Source of the DNA: Nemophila menziesii | Lineage: Eukaryota; Streptophyta; Magnoliopsida; Boraginales; Hydrophyllaceae | Assembly (NCBI GenBank): GCA_029959085.1 | Contig: JARWIR010000018.1 | Coordinates: 2,604,001 to 2,668,000 of the forward strand | Direction of reading: 5' to 3' | DNA: 64,000 bases | Part shown: positions 52,186 through 62,984 of the stretch, piece by piece | Layout of the letters: the number at the start of each line of letters is the position of its first letter | How positions within the stretch are numbered: the stretch's first letter is position 1 | Position numbers and translations under genes: made by a program | Notes under the pieces: generated by a model | Databases searched by the model: none | What the model was told of the DNA's origin: nothing | Seen by the model: only the letters and a program-made list of their open reading frames with translations

Positions 52186-53118
52186 TTATTAAGGAAGGAT
52201 ATATGGAGGAGCAAATGGGTTTGTAGTCCTTACTGATAAGGTGAGCAAATGGACATATAAGCTTGATCCATGAAAACCTGGCCCATCCAAGAGGGTTTTG
52301 GGACTATATCACTTTATTTTTAGCAAAACCCACGTACTTGGACCTAAATCGGGCATTCGTGTTATCATAAATCTATAATTATTATAAGAACTATAATAAT
52401 ATTTGACAATATTAATTATATTATATTAATAATTTATTTAATTAATTAAACGAACTTATGATATTTTTAATATAACATTTTAGTTTCTCGACTATATGAA
52501 TTCTAAACTTCTAAATTTTGAAAATCTAATTACATCATTATAAAATTTATAGCGTACTAAATATACTAAAACCAAAAGACACTTGACCATTTTTTGTTAT
52601 TTATATGGTAAGCTTCAATTTAAGCTATGTGGGTGACATATTACCAGTTGTTTAAAAGTTATTTATACTTGTGATTAACTTTTTTGGGAGAAGCTTTACA
52701 ACTACTTCAATGCATTACATTATACCATATTCGTTCGATGCTACTGCAAGGTTTGTTATTATTCTTTTGAGTCAAAATAAGTCATAAAATATATAAATTT
52801 ATCAAATTACCATTAAGTAAGATATTCTAGATTTTAGACTATTAGTAAGTCTGCTAAAAAAATAATACGATTTATATACAACAATATGTATTATTCTTTA
52901 AAGAAATATGAATTAACTTCAAAATTAATAATATATAAATTTACTAACTTAATATAGACCTATTTTACCCGAGCAAGTGTACTAGGGTGTCTATAAAAGA
53001 CCATTAAAACCAATAGATCGGACCGTTACACACCTACATACTGATAATAAGTAATGGTAATATCAATTATGATCTTAAAGTGCTTAAAAGCCTAAACGTG
53101 TCAGTCAAACTTAACATT

Positions 53119-53162
53119 AGCGACTTAATATCCTATCTTTCGCGACTACTTGATGTAGTCGC
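53119..53162. repeat. GCGACTAC palindrome, unit 10
   Basis: Only the end of the cluster remains, but it holds the single perfect copy: GCGACTAC, TTGAT, GTAGTCGC at 53142-53162. This supports a perfect palindrome as the ancestral state. Confidence 0.65.
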
Positions 53163-55334
53163 AAAACATATTGTCCTATATGTACTTTCTGCCGAGCCAT
53201 TCTCTCACACTCTTACTACTTAAAACTAAAAGTCCAAACCTCTCTTCTTAAATCTTCCATTTCTGGGAAAAATTGGAGTGTCTAACACCTCCAAATCACA
53301 TCCAAAAGTAATAAATTGTGTTTATCTTCGAGTCATATGGGCATGGTCATGACTAAAGGCATGTTTTTCATCAACTATTAGTGATGTAATTTTCATAATT
53401 TTTTTTCAATTTTTTTTTTGTTCTTTGATTTTTCATGTTATTTTAATTCCAAAATATTGTGAGTGTTTTAAGATGTGATTTATGTTAACATATTTTAGAT
53501 GTAAGAACTAAAAAATATTAATTGTAAACATTTATACAAAAAAATTATTTTCTTTTTGTTGTTAATGAATTACAAATTTTAACTAGTGTTTTTGGGTTTG
53601 ATTTAGGTTAGTTGTAACATATTTTGATTGCTAGAATTAAAAAAATTAATCAAAGATATTTATAATTAAGTTTTAGTGGATTTGGTGTTTAGGTTATATG
53701 CTTATCCTTGTTTTAATATGATTAGGGTTATTTATGGATCTATTTGCAATTAAAAAAAATATTACCTAAAATTATAAGGATTAAAATATAATTTTTAATA
53801 ATTTTAAAGTTAATACCTTTTGATAATTCTTGTTGTATACATGAATATTTATAAGTTTTTAAAAAATACAACTATCTTTTTTCAATTAAAAAATTACATA
53901 AAAAATATATAGAGAAAGAGAGAAAGGAGATTCAGGATTTCTTTTATTATTAATTTACACTTATACCCCTCATATTTTTTAAATGTGTATTTTCTCTGGG
54001 TGGGTTTTGTATATTTACATTTATGTCCCCGTATATTTTTTTAAATAAGAGGCGTATTTAGTTTTTGATAGCTATATTTATGCGCTTGGTAAGTTCTTGT
54101 GTTTGTTGCTTCGAAGATGAATTAAGTTTAATTCACATTATAATTAAATTTTCTGTAGCTATGTTGAAACATTACAATATAGAGTGGTTAACACAAATTT
54201 TTAATGGGTACTTGTGTAGCTTAGCCCATTAAAATATCTATCCATAGACACGTGTTTCTACTAGATGTTCTTCAATTTCATTAATGCTCAACACAACTTG
54301 ATAGTAATCAGTCAATTAACAACAAGAACGAATAAAGTACTACTTAAAATCTTTATTGTACAACCTCTCATAATTCAGACTGAACCCAACATCGATATTC
54401 CAGAATGTTGTTAAAGAATGAACAAGGATTGTGTTTCGAATGGTCATTGAAGAATGAAAAATGATTGAGTTTCGAGTAGTAAAGTAAACATTAACGAGTA
54501 AAACATCGATAAGTAGAGCTTTACAGTTTGACCTTCATTAAAATTAATAGAATAGGCGTTCCCCATTTTTATTATGGTCAATCATGAAGCTCTATTTTAG
54601 TACTATCTGTATCAAAAAAATTTGATCTCAAGACTTCATAGTCTCTGACTATCTATCTTGTATAATATACAATTTTACTATTGAAAGCTAAAAAAATCAA
54701 AACAAATGTAGATTTCATTATAATTATACTATTTAATTTACTATTGAAACTTTAAAAAAATCTTGATTTAAATATCTAAATTTTTAAATTTTTTAGCTTC
54801 AAGTTAATATTTAATGTATGTTATATATTTAAACCCAAATTCACAAGTTTATATGACTGTTGCATTTTACAATATGAACAGTAATGCAAGCATAATAGTG
54901 TATGTGAATTAATGATCCCCTTCTTGTATTTTTCAACACAAATTAAAGATCCAACTGTCACCCAAAGGTGACCCAATAAACCCTTATCTACTTATTGTTA
55001 TCAACCATTGTGGGCCCACTTATTTTAATTTTCTCCTATTTAAACAAATCAAGCCAACTCATTACTCTGCAAAATCATCATACCCGCATACTCCATCCTT
55101 TCTAATTTTCTATTGACGCACCATCCAATTGTACCACCACATTATTCCATTAAAATATTACATAAATTCAAATTTCAGTGACCCTTTGTAATACCTTCAA
55201 TCCTTAAAAAACTGGTAGTCCATACCTAGCATAGGCACCTTGTAATTAAAATCTTCATATAGATATGTACTTTCTCATTATCGTTTGTCGTCCTTCTTAT
55301 AATTTATCAAACTGGTAGAAATATAACTTTATAG

Positions 55335-55941
55335 ATGAATAAACTTGTAACCAAAATTTCTACCCAAGTTATGATTATTAATCTTGTAATGGGATTCTGT
55401 ATTAAGGTTAGATCTAGTTTTGTATTATTATTAGATCTAGTTTTTAACTGTATATATCTTATTTTTTATCTTATAAGAGGTAGATCTCAGTGTATATTAT
55501 CATAGTTCTTCCATATCAAAAGTGTTCATGCAGTTATGTTATAAGTTGTTACCCATATTATAAATCTGATTGTTAACCATCAGAACCTTACCTTGATTCC
55601 AACCTAGATCTTGTTACTATGAATCTCAAGTAATTCATTTTTCCCACCCTCCATACTAGAGTTTTTTTTCGAATGTGCTTTTCTCAATAGTAATTTCTAC
55701 AATAACATGAATTGGAACAATTTTGAATATGCTACTGAAGAGTTTGAAGGAAATGTTAGAATTTCACAAGATCTTACAGATAGCATATTACTTCTGGTAC
55801 TCAAACATTGTGACTTTATTAGGGACGACTATTTAGTTTGGCTCATACTTTGATTTTTTTATCAGGTATTTTCTTCCCTGGGCTAAGTTGATCTATTCAA
55901 TCATCATAGTATCAATTTTACAATGTGAGTTTATATTATAG
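55335..55941 (+). pseudogene. Possible S1/SPH-like remnant, unit 10 (least interrupted)
   Basis: The ATG at 55335 opens MNKLVTKIST and a hydrophobic run that ends at AAG|GTTAG, a good splice donor. In the second part, TGG stands where types A and C/9 have TGA, so the main frame is open from about 55672 to 55855, through NMNWNNFEYATEEF, NVRISQDLTD and KHCDFIRDDYLVW. The HC...RDDYL spacing is the closest match to the HC.S.DDDLG signature of S1 proteins among all units. The downstream frame shift remains, no acceptor joins the parts in a clean phase, and the TATA box upstream is lost. Confidence 0.38.
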
Positions 55942-56580
55942 CTATGAATTTTATATATTTATATATTCTTTTAAATTGTTTAATTACTTGTTGATTTTGT
56001 ACTCCAACATTTTTCCTTATCCCACCTGTAACTTTGACGGTCATATTTTAAATCTACTTGGTCAGATTTTTTAACCTTTATTAGACAGGTTTTTTTAAAT
56101 AATACTTTATTAATTAAAAACATATTGTTAAAATAATTTATTTTTATTATAAGATTATAATTAATTTTGTAATAGTGCTTTCATAGTTTAAAAATAATAT
56201 TGTTAAAAGCATTATATTTTTATTATAAGATTAATTTTAATTTTATTAATTCGAAATGTTATATATAATTTATATTTGTAATGATATTTAGGGCAAAATA
56301 TCAAATATCTTTTTGTGGTTTAGTTAGAAGTTACATACTCAATTATGATTTAGAAATGATTAGATGGGGACATATATCTTATGATATTCTTGGATGAAGG
56401 GATAATCTAATGTGGAGTAAGGTTGTTGGTATTCAAATTATACAAAATACCTTTCTACAATTTATTAAACTAATCTCGTAGTTAAGAATAATTATAAAAA
56501 ATATACTGTCTAGAAAGAAAGGTATTAAGACAAGAATAAATATTTAAAATGGGATACAATAAAATATATATATGATATGA

Positions 56581-56937
56581 ATATATGTTAAAATAAAGCG
56601 TAACACATACCCTAAATATATCACGCTCACCGCTACTATCCTATCTCTTCTACCTCCTTAACATTCATTTCAATGCTTGATACATTCCTCTCCGATCTCT
56701 CAAATATAATATAAATCATCAAACTTAGAAAAGTCGTGTATTATCTTGCAAAGGTTGATAATATTTATTATATTTGAGAGATCGTAGAAAAGTTTTTGTC
56801 AACTATGGTAAAATATGAAAGTATAAGCATTGAAATGAATTTTAAAGAGGTAGAAGAGATAAAATAGGATAGTAGCGGCGAGTGTGATATATTTAGGGTA
56901 TATGTTACGTTTTAGCTTAACATATATTTATATCATG
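56581..56937. mobile_element. Foldback element, unit 10
   Basis: Both arms present but eroded. The left terminus reads ATATATGTTAAAATAAAGCG and part of the left arm is deleted, so pairing is poorer than in types A and B. Confidence 0.75.
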
Positions 56938-57263
56938 TTATTTTTTTATATTAATATTCTCGGGCTAAGTTACTAAGGAAGGAGGTATGGAGGAGCAAAT
57001 GGGTTTGCAGTCCTTACTAATAAGTTGAGCAAATGGACAGGTAAGCTTGATCCATGAAAACCTGGCCCATCTCTGCGGGTTTTGGGACTTTTTTACTTAT
57101 ATTTAGCTAAACCCACGTACTTGGACATAAATCGGCCATTAGTGTTATCAGAACTCTAAAATTATTATAAGATGTATAATAACATTTCACAATATTAATT
57201 ATATTACATTAATAACTCATTTTATTAATTAAACAAACTTATGATATTATTAAATATAACATT

Positions 57264-58738
57264 TGATGTCTCCTCATTTGTGATAATAATATATACTCAT
57301 GAGACATCATTTTAGGCTTATTTATTAGTTTATAGGTTTATTTTAGCTTAATTTAGTGCACTTTCCTATTTCGAGTCTTGATTTGTAGAATTATTATTTT
57401 TAGAGCATATTGGGTTTAATTGTTTATTTAGTGTGAAGCTTTAAAGATAATTATGGAGATTAATTAGAGTCCAAGTCAAAGACAACAACTTATGGAAAGA
57501 GATTAGCATGGAAATTGGAGATAAGGAAACAAAAGCTAAAAAGATGGAAAAGGAAAAGCTGCCTAAATCTGGGATTCTGCATACACGTCCAAAGATGTGG
57601 GTTTTTACCTAAGAAATAGGCATATTTTGGTAATTTCCTTCTAAAGGGTCAAGATAATTCTGTTGCGATTCATTTGGTATCTTATGGAGCAAAAACCGAC
57701 CAATAACGAAGAAGATACGTCAAAACGGTCCAGCAGTGTTTATCTTACGAATTTGAGTTGGGCTAGGAGTCCATTACTTAACTTATCTCTAAAGAAACGA
57801 ATTAGGTCAACCTATACACTATAAATACAGCCTCTTAACACTCTTAAATCATCCTTGGTGAAACCTTAAACCAAGAGGAAGCTTAGATCACAAGAGAGAA
57901 GTCTGGAAGGAGTTGTTCATCAACAATGTCTTCGTCTACCTATAATTTTGTAGTTTCTTTCTTTTCTTTCATGAACTAAATTTCTTTAGCTTGAGTTTTA
58001 GCATTAATGTATGAACCCTAGTTTTGATTGACATCTTCTAATTTGGGAATTTAATGTTTTAAATAGAATTATTGTTTTTATTCTCTGTTTATGTGTTTGG
58101 ATTTATATTCTATGTTCTTGTGGACTGCAGCCATTAGAATTACCATCTAGTAATTAGGTCACCATTGACAACGGTGTTTAATTGCATGTTTAGCACATAA
58201 CGTTTAGTTTTAGGTTTGATCTGACAACCCAACCTAGCTAGATAATCACTATGGTTTAGTCTTTGTGACTATTTACCAATTACAGGAAAAGTTTGCTTAG
58301 GAAGCCTTATTGACACAGGTAAATCCTATTTTAAACTACCGATAGCATATTGGGACCGATTAGGGAAATATTACATAATTCACCCTTATATGTTTAAAAC
58401 GGCAAAACTAGTGGGGATTACATGCTAATAACTTAAGCTATATTCTCATTTTACTTCTCTTTCATATTTATTTTTCTGTCTTTTTATTTTTAGTTTTACT
58501 TTAGTTTATTAGAAAATCAAACAAACATCTATTTGTCTTTACTCTTATTCGCGTTTAGTTGTTCTAGCTTTAATTATTTACACTCGATATTTGCATAAGA
58601 TTCCTCTAACCTCTGTAGTCTCTTCGGAACGAATCTTTATCTAAAACTTGCATACGATCTGTATACTTGCAGAACCGTGTAGTTCTAGCGTGTTTTTGCA
58701 CTTTATTCATATCTTATTTTATAACACCCTAGGCCCCA
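57264..58738 (+). repeat. 5' LTR of the Athila-like element
   Basis: It starts with TGATGTCTCC exactly where unit 10 homology ends. The right boundary is set at CCCCA (58738), 9 bases before the primer-binding site, giving TG...CA ends; without the 3' LTR this end is uncertain by some tens of bases. Length about 1475 bp, normal for Athila. The first 46 bases contain an inverted repeat, TGATGTCTC (57264-57272) and GAGACATCA (57301-57309). Confidence 0.8.
57820..57827 (+). promoter_or_regulatory. LTR TATA box
   Basis: TATAAATA in a less AT-rich context, at a position that would place the transcript start (R region) about 30 bases downstream, near 57850. It is the best TATA candidate in the LTR. 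Confidence 0.5.
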
Positions 58739-58747
58739 CGAAGTTTT

Positions 58748-58766
58748 TGGCGCCGCTGCCAGGGAC
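58748..58766 (+). other. Primer-binding site, tRNA-Asp type
   Basis: TGGCGCCGCTGCCAGGGAC is complementary to the 3' end of plant tRNA-Asp, including CCA, with two mismatches in the first 18 bases by comparison with the usual Athila site. It primes minus-strand DNA synthesis. Confidence 0.85.
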
Positions 58767-58867
58767 TACATCGTTAGTCCTTGTGCATATATCTTGTGTT
58801 TTTATTTTTAGTTAGTTCTATTTTACGCTTTTTGTTTTTAGTTTTTGTTTTTCAGATTTAGTTACAG

Positions 58868-60242
58868 ATGGAGAACCCAAGGAGACTTGAGCTACCCATC
58901 GAGTTCAGAGTGGAGCCACGAGGAATTCGAGCTCCAGAAATCCAAGCCGCAAAATTTAAACCTGATCCAGGGATGTTAATTCAGTTTGCATCTCATGGAT
59001 TATTCAGCGGAGATGCACATCAACATCCGATCCGATATATTCAGAAATTCATGCAGATCTGTGATGCTTATATCGTAAGAGGAGTTACCAGGGAGCAAGT
59101 ATATTACCTGATGTTCCAGTTCTTCTTTACCGGATGTGCAAGCGATTGGTATGATACCCAATACCCTCATGTTATTCCAGATTGGGACAAGCTTCAAGCA
59201 AGATTCCTAGACCGTTTCTATCCGGTTAGTAGACGTTTAAAAGAGATGTTGGAGCTTGAACAATTTATTCCAAAAGAGGAAGAGATTTTGGGTGAAGCAT
59301 GGTTACGATTTATAGAGAAGAAGGCGAGATGTCCCTATCATAGATCCTCGCCAGAATATTATTTAACCTTCTTTTATGGAGGCCTTAATGACAAATCCAG
59401 AGAGAAAGCAAATTCGTTGGGAAACGCAGGTTTTGTGTTACTAGACCCTGAAGAAGCTGAGTTGGGGATGGAGAGAATTCTTGAGAACGAGAGAAGTTGG
59501 CCAAAGAAATCAGCAAAGGAGAACACTTCAGAATTTCTGAAGCTTAAAGAACTGGCTAAACAACTCGAAGAGCTAAAAGAACAAGCTCGAATAATTGCTC
59601 AGGTGAATACAGTACGCACAATTCCTTCGTGTCTTGGTTGTGGATCAAGAAATCATGTGTGGGAAGGATGTATGAATAATCCAGCAGTAGCTTCTATTCA
59701 ATATCCTAAAGATAACTATTACTCTAATGGTTATGATTGTCCTCAAGAAAGCTACACTAATTATCAACAACCTCCACAACAAAAGAGTTGGGGTCAGAAA
59801 GCAAGAAACTTATCATCAACCCCAACTTCCATCTTATAATCCACCACAACCTATTCAGAAAAAGGCACCCATTGTTGAAAAAGCTTGTCAAGAACCAAAG
59901 AAAGATCCACCTAAACAATCAATAAAATTGGCAAAACAAGAACAACTCCAGAGCTTAAGTTCGAGTATGGCTAGATTAATGCAAACAGTGGAGAAGAAAA
60001 TGAGTCATAGCCAACAGAAAGTTTGGACCCAGGAGAAGATTATCAAGCAACTAGAGCATACTATATCACATATGGCGAGTACAGTACAAACTAGGCCGAA
60101 GGGGGAACTCCCAAGTGATACTATTGCTACTAGAGATGATTCTTGCCATGCAGTTGAATTGCGAAGTGGAAAACAACTACCTCCACCAAGACCAGAACCA
60201 GAGCAAGAACCAATCCCTATTCCAGAACAAAGGGGGGAATAA
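58868..60242 (+). pseudogene. gag (capsid/nucleocapsid), frameshifted
   Basis: Structural protein that forms the virus-like particle and packages RNA. The ATG at 58868 is about 100 bases after the primer site. Residues 30-170 form the retrotransposon gag domain (FSGDAHQHP, W94, DWDKLQARFLDRFYP). 222-243 is a likely coiled coil. A CCHC zinc knuckle, CX2CX4HX4C, lies at C255, C258, H263 and C268. The frame ends at 59839, but Gln/Pro-rich coding of the same kind continues in the next frame, so a one-base insertion (or two-base deletion) lies at about 59780-59815. The continued frame then meets TAA at 60240-60242, one C-to-T change from CAA. Downstream coding (protease) is in the frame of the second part. 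Not functional as it stands. Confidence 0.88.
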
Positions 60243-61151
60243 ACAATCAAAAATACAGTTGAGGAGGTAGTTAAACCAAAGAGTGTCCAAGCCGAGACAC
60301 CTGAAAAGACAAGAAAACCAGTGGAACTCAACACACGCCCTCCACCACCATACCCTTCACGTGTCAGAAAGAAGGACAATGACCTGGAATTCAAGAAGTT
60401 CATTGACATGTTGAAGAAATTGGAAGTTAATATACCCCTTATTGAAGCTCTCAAAAGGATTCCAACCTACATGAAATTCATGAAAGACATTCTCTCCAAC
60501 AAGCGAAGTATAGAGACTGGGGAACCAATTGGATTACCTAGGGAGTGCAGTGCTATATGTCAAAGTGAGTTGCCACCAAAACTAGAAGATCCCGGAAGTT
60601 TTACAATTCCTATCGGCATTGGAGATAGTTGGACCGGGAAAGCATTATGTGATTTAGGCGCGAGCATCAATCTCATGCCTAGATCTCTGTTCGAGAAGCT
60701 TAATATTGGAGAAGTAGTACCTACATCTGTGGTATTACAAATGGCGGATCGCTCCCTCTCACGACCAATAGGTAAAATTGAAGATGTTTTAGTTAAAGTT
60801 GGCTCGTTTATTTTTCCTTGTGATTTTATTATCCTTGACTACGACGCGGATAAGAATGTCCCCATCATTTTGGGTAGACCATTCTTAGCCACGGGGCGTA
60901 CACTAATTGATGTTGAGAATGGTGAGTTGATCATGAGAGTACAAGGCGAACAGATACGATTTAATGTGTTTCAGGCTATGAAATTTCCTAAAGCAAAAGA
61001 TGAGTGCTTCAAAGTAGATGTCATCGGAAAAATTGCGCAAGAAGTCTTCAATGAAGCAAGCCTAGAGGATGATCTTGATAAAGCCTTAACACCTGAAACA
61101 CCAGAGGAACTCGAGATTCCCTCTGAAGAAATTGCTGCATTAAACGTATGA
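60243..61151 (+). pseudogene. Retropepsin-type protease domain of gag-pol
   Basis: Open between the TAA at 60240 and a TGA at 61149-61151. Counted from codon 60321, the active-site aspartate is D111 in DLGASINLMP, the variant DLG found in Athila instead of DTG/DSG. The flap and later region include VLQMADRS and PIILGRPFLATGRTLID. The region before residue 90 is the linker from gag. There is no ATG at the start, as expected inside a polyprotein. It would cleave the Gag-Pol precursor in the particle. The closing TGA is one C-to-T change from CGA. Confidence 0.85.
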
Positions 61152-61652
61152 GAACTACATCGAGAGCCAGGTGACATCGAACCAATGAAACAACCATCTA
61201 TAATATGTCCACCTGTTCTCGAAGAAAAACCACTTCCAGATCATCTACGCTATGCATATCTAGGTACGAACAAAACTTTCCCTGTTATTATTTCTGCTAA
61301 CCTTTCAGGTCCTCAAGAAGAGAAGCTACTTCAAGTACTTCGCGCAAACAAAGAAGCAATCGGATGGACTATTGCCGACATCAAGGGAATTAGTCCTTCC
61401 GTTTGCAAACACAAAATCATTCTTGAGAACGAAGGTGGGCGATCTATAGAAGGACATAGAAGACTCATGCCAGCTATGAAAGAAGTGATGAGGAAGGAAG
61501 TTATCAAGTTGTTAGACGCAGGAATTATCTATCCGATTGCTAGCAGTAATTGGGTTAGTCCAGTGCAATGTGTTCCAAAGAAAGGAGGTATCACTACCAT
61601 CCTTAATGATCAAGGCGAAGCCAGACTATCAAGACCAGTTGTGGGGTGGTGA
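61152..61652 (+). pseudogene. Pol: connection and start of reverse transcriptase
   Basis: Same frame as the protease. Contains AIGWTIADIKGISP and the start of RT, KEVIKLLDAGIIYPI followed by SNWVSPVQCVPKKGG, standard for Ty3/gypsy RT block 1. Between VPKKGG and the stop the sequence is less conserved. It ends at TGA 61650-61652, directly before [10 protein letters not shown], where the family has an Arg codon; TGA is one C-to-T change from CGA. Confidence 0.87.
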
Positions 61653-62984
61653 GTGTGCATAGATTACCGAAGACTGAACAAAGCAACAAAGAAAGATCAC
61701 TTCCCGCTACCATTCATTGATCAGATGCTAGACAAACTTGCAGGGAGAGAATATTATTGTTTCCTAGACGGATATTCGGGTTATAATCAGATTTGTGTGG
61801 ATCTCCTCGATCAACACAAAACAACTTTTACATGTCCGTTTGGTACTTTTGTTTACAGAAGAATGCCGTTTGGTTTATGCAATGCACCTGCCACGTTCCA
61901 GAGGTGCATGATGGCTATATTTTGGGACATGATTGATAAATACTTAGAGGTTTTCATGGATGATTTTTCGGTGTTTGGAGATAGTTTTGACGATTGTTTG
62001 AATAATCTTGAGAAAGTCCTTGTGAGATGTAGAGAAATAGATCTTGTGCTTAATTGGGAAAAATGCCACTTTATGGTTCAAGAGGGAATTGTGTTGGGAC
62101 ATAAAGTTTCGAAGGCAGGGATGGAGGTTGATCGTGCTAAAATTGAAGTTATCAAAACACTACCACCTCCGGTTTCTGTTAAAGGAGTGAGAAGTTTCTT
62201 GGGTCACGCAGGATTTTATCGAAGATTTATTAAAGATTTCTCCAAGATCGCCAAACCGCTTTGTTCGTTACTTGAAAAGGATACGCCTTTTAATTTTACT
62301 GAAGAATGTCTTCAAGCGTTTTTTACGATTAAGGAAAAACTAATCTCTACACCTATTGTTATACCTCCCGATTGGAAAGCTCCGTTTGAAGTTATGTGCG
62401 ATGCTAGTGATCACGCTATGGGTGTTGTGTTGGGACAGAGGAAAGACAAGATTTTCCACACAATTTATTATGCTAGTAAGACTTTCAACGCTGCCCAGAT
62501 GAATTATACAGTGACGGAGAAAGAGATGTTGGCCGTGGTTTATGCTTTCGATAAATTTCGTCCCTATCTGGTTGGGAAGAAAACTATTGTATACACGGAT
62601 CATTCAGCTATTAGGTACCTCATGGAGAAAAAGGACGCCAAGCCGCGTCTCATTAGATGGGTACTGTTGCTTCAAGAATTCGACATAGATATTCGAGACC
62701 GGAAGGGATGCGAAAATCAAGTTGCCGATCATCTATCAAGGCTCGAAGGATCTGATGCGAACAAAGAACCATTGTTAATTAAAGAGGTATTCCCTGATGA
62801 ACAACTTTTTGCGATTAAACGTGCTTTTGTGCCATGGTATGCAGATCTAGTCAACCTCATTGTGAGTGGTGTCTTTCCTAAAGATTTCCACCCACAACAA
62901 AGACAAAGATTGAATCACCAGGCCAAACAGTATAATTGGGATGAACCGTACCTCTGGAAGATATGTAGTGACCAAGTGGTTTGA
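61653..62984 (+). pseudogene. Pol: reverse transcriptase and RNase H
   Basis: Synthesises element cDNA and removes the RNA template. Counted from codon 61653, [11 protein letters not shown] opens the domain. [11 protein letters not shown] carries the first catalytic Asp (D39), [14 protein letters not shown] is at 71-84 and the polymerase box is FMDD at 101-104. LGHKVSKAG and [16 protein letters not shown] are the usual thumb and connection motifs. RNase H starts about residue 240 with D250 (CDAS), the TEKEML glutamates, D316 (YTDHSA) and D359 (ADHLSRL), so all catalytic acids are present. This is the longest undamaged stretch. It ends at TGA 62982-62984, one C-to-T change from CGA. Confidence 0.93.

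Larger units (their letters stand above)
44547..52592 (+). repeat. Array unit 9 (B front, C back, expanded)
   Basis: The longest unit. It is type B up to about 47180, where a 49-base filler replaces about 240 bases. The rest is the diverged type C and contains an extra 2.7 kb (about 49495-52185) of still more diverged, partly duplicated sequence. (AT)n at 46683-46769. Confidence 0.93.
52593..57263 (+). repeat. Array unit 10 (type C, truncated by LTR retrotransposon)
   Basis: The most diverged unit. About 700 bases between promoter block 1 and the last palindrome are missing: CCTAAACGTG runs directly into TCAGTCAAAC near 53100. The last ~115 bases of the unit should lie beyond the retrotransposon, outside the window. 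Confidence 0.93.

Noticed and set aside
60005..60454. Minus-strand and out-of-phase frames over the retrotransposon (59000-59197, 60005-60454, 60971-61177, 62340-62603, 62847-63032, and + 62941-63297)
   Set aside because: They overlap clear gag-pol coding on the + strand and have no domain character.
61653..62984. An independent RT gene starting at GTG 61653
   Set aside because: The GTG is an internal Val codon of pol directly after a nonsense mutation, not a plant start codon.
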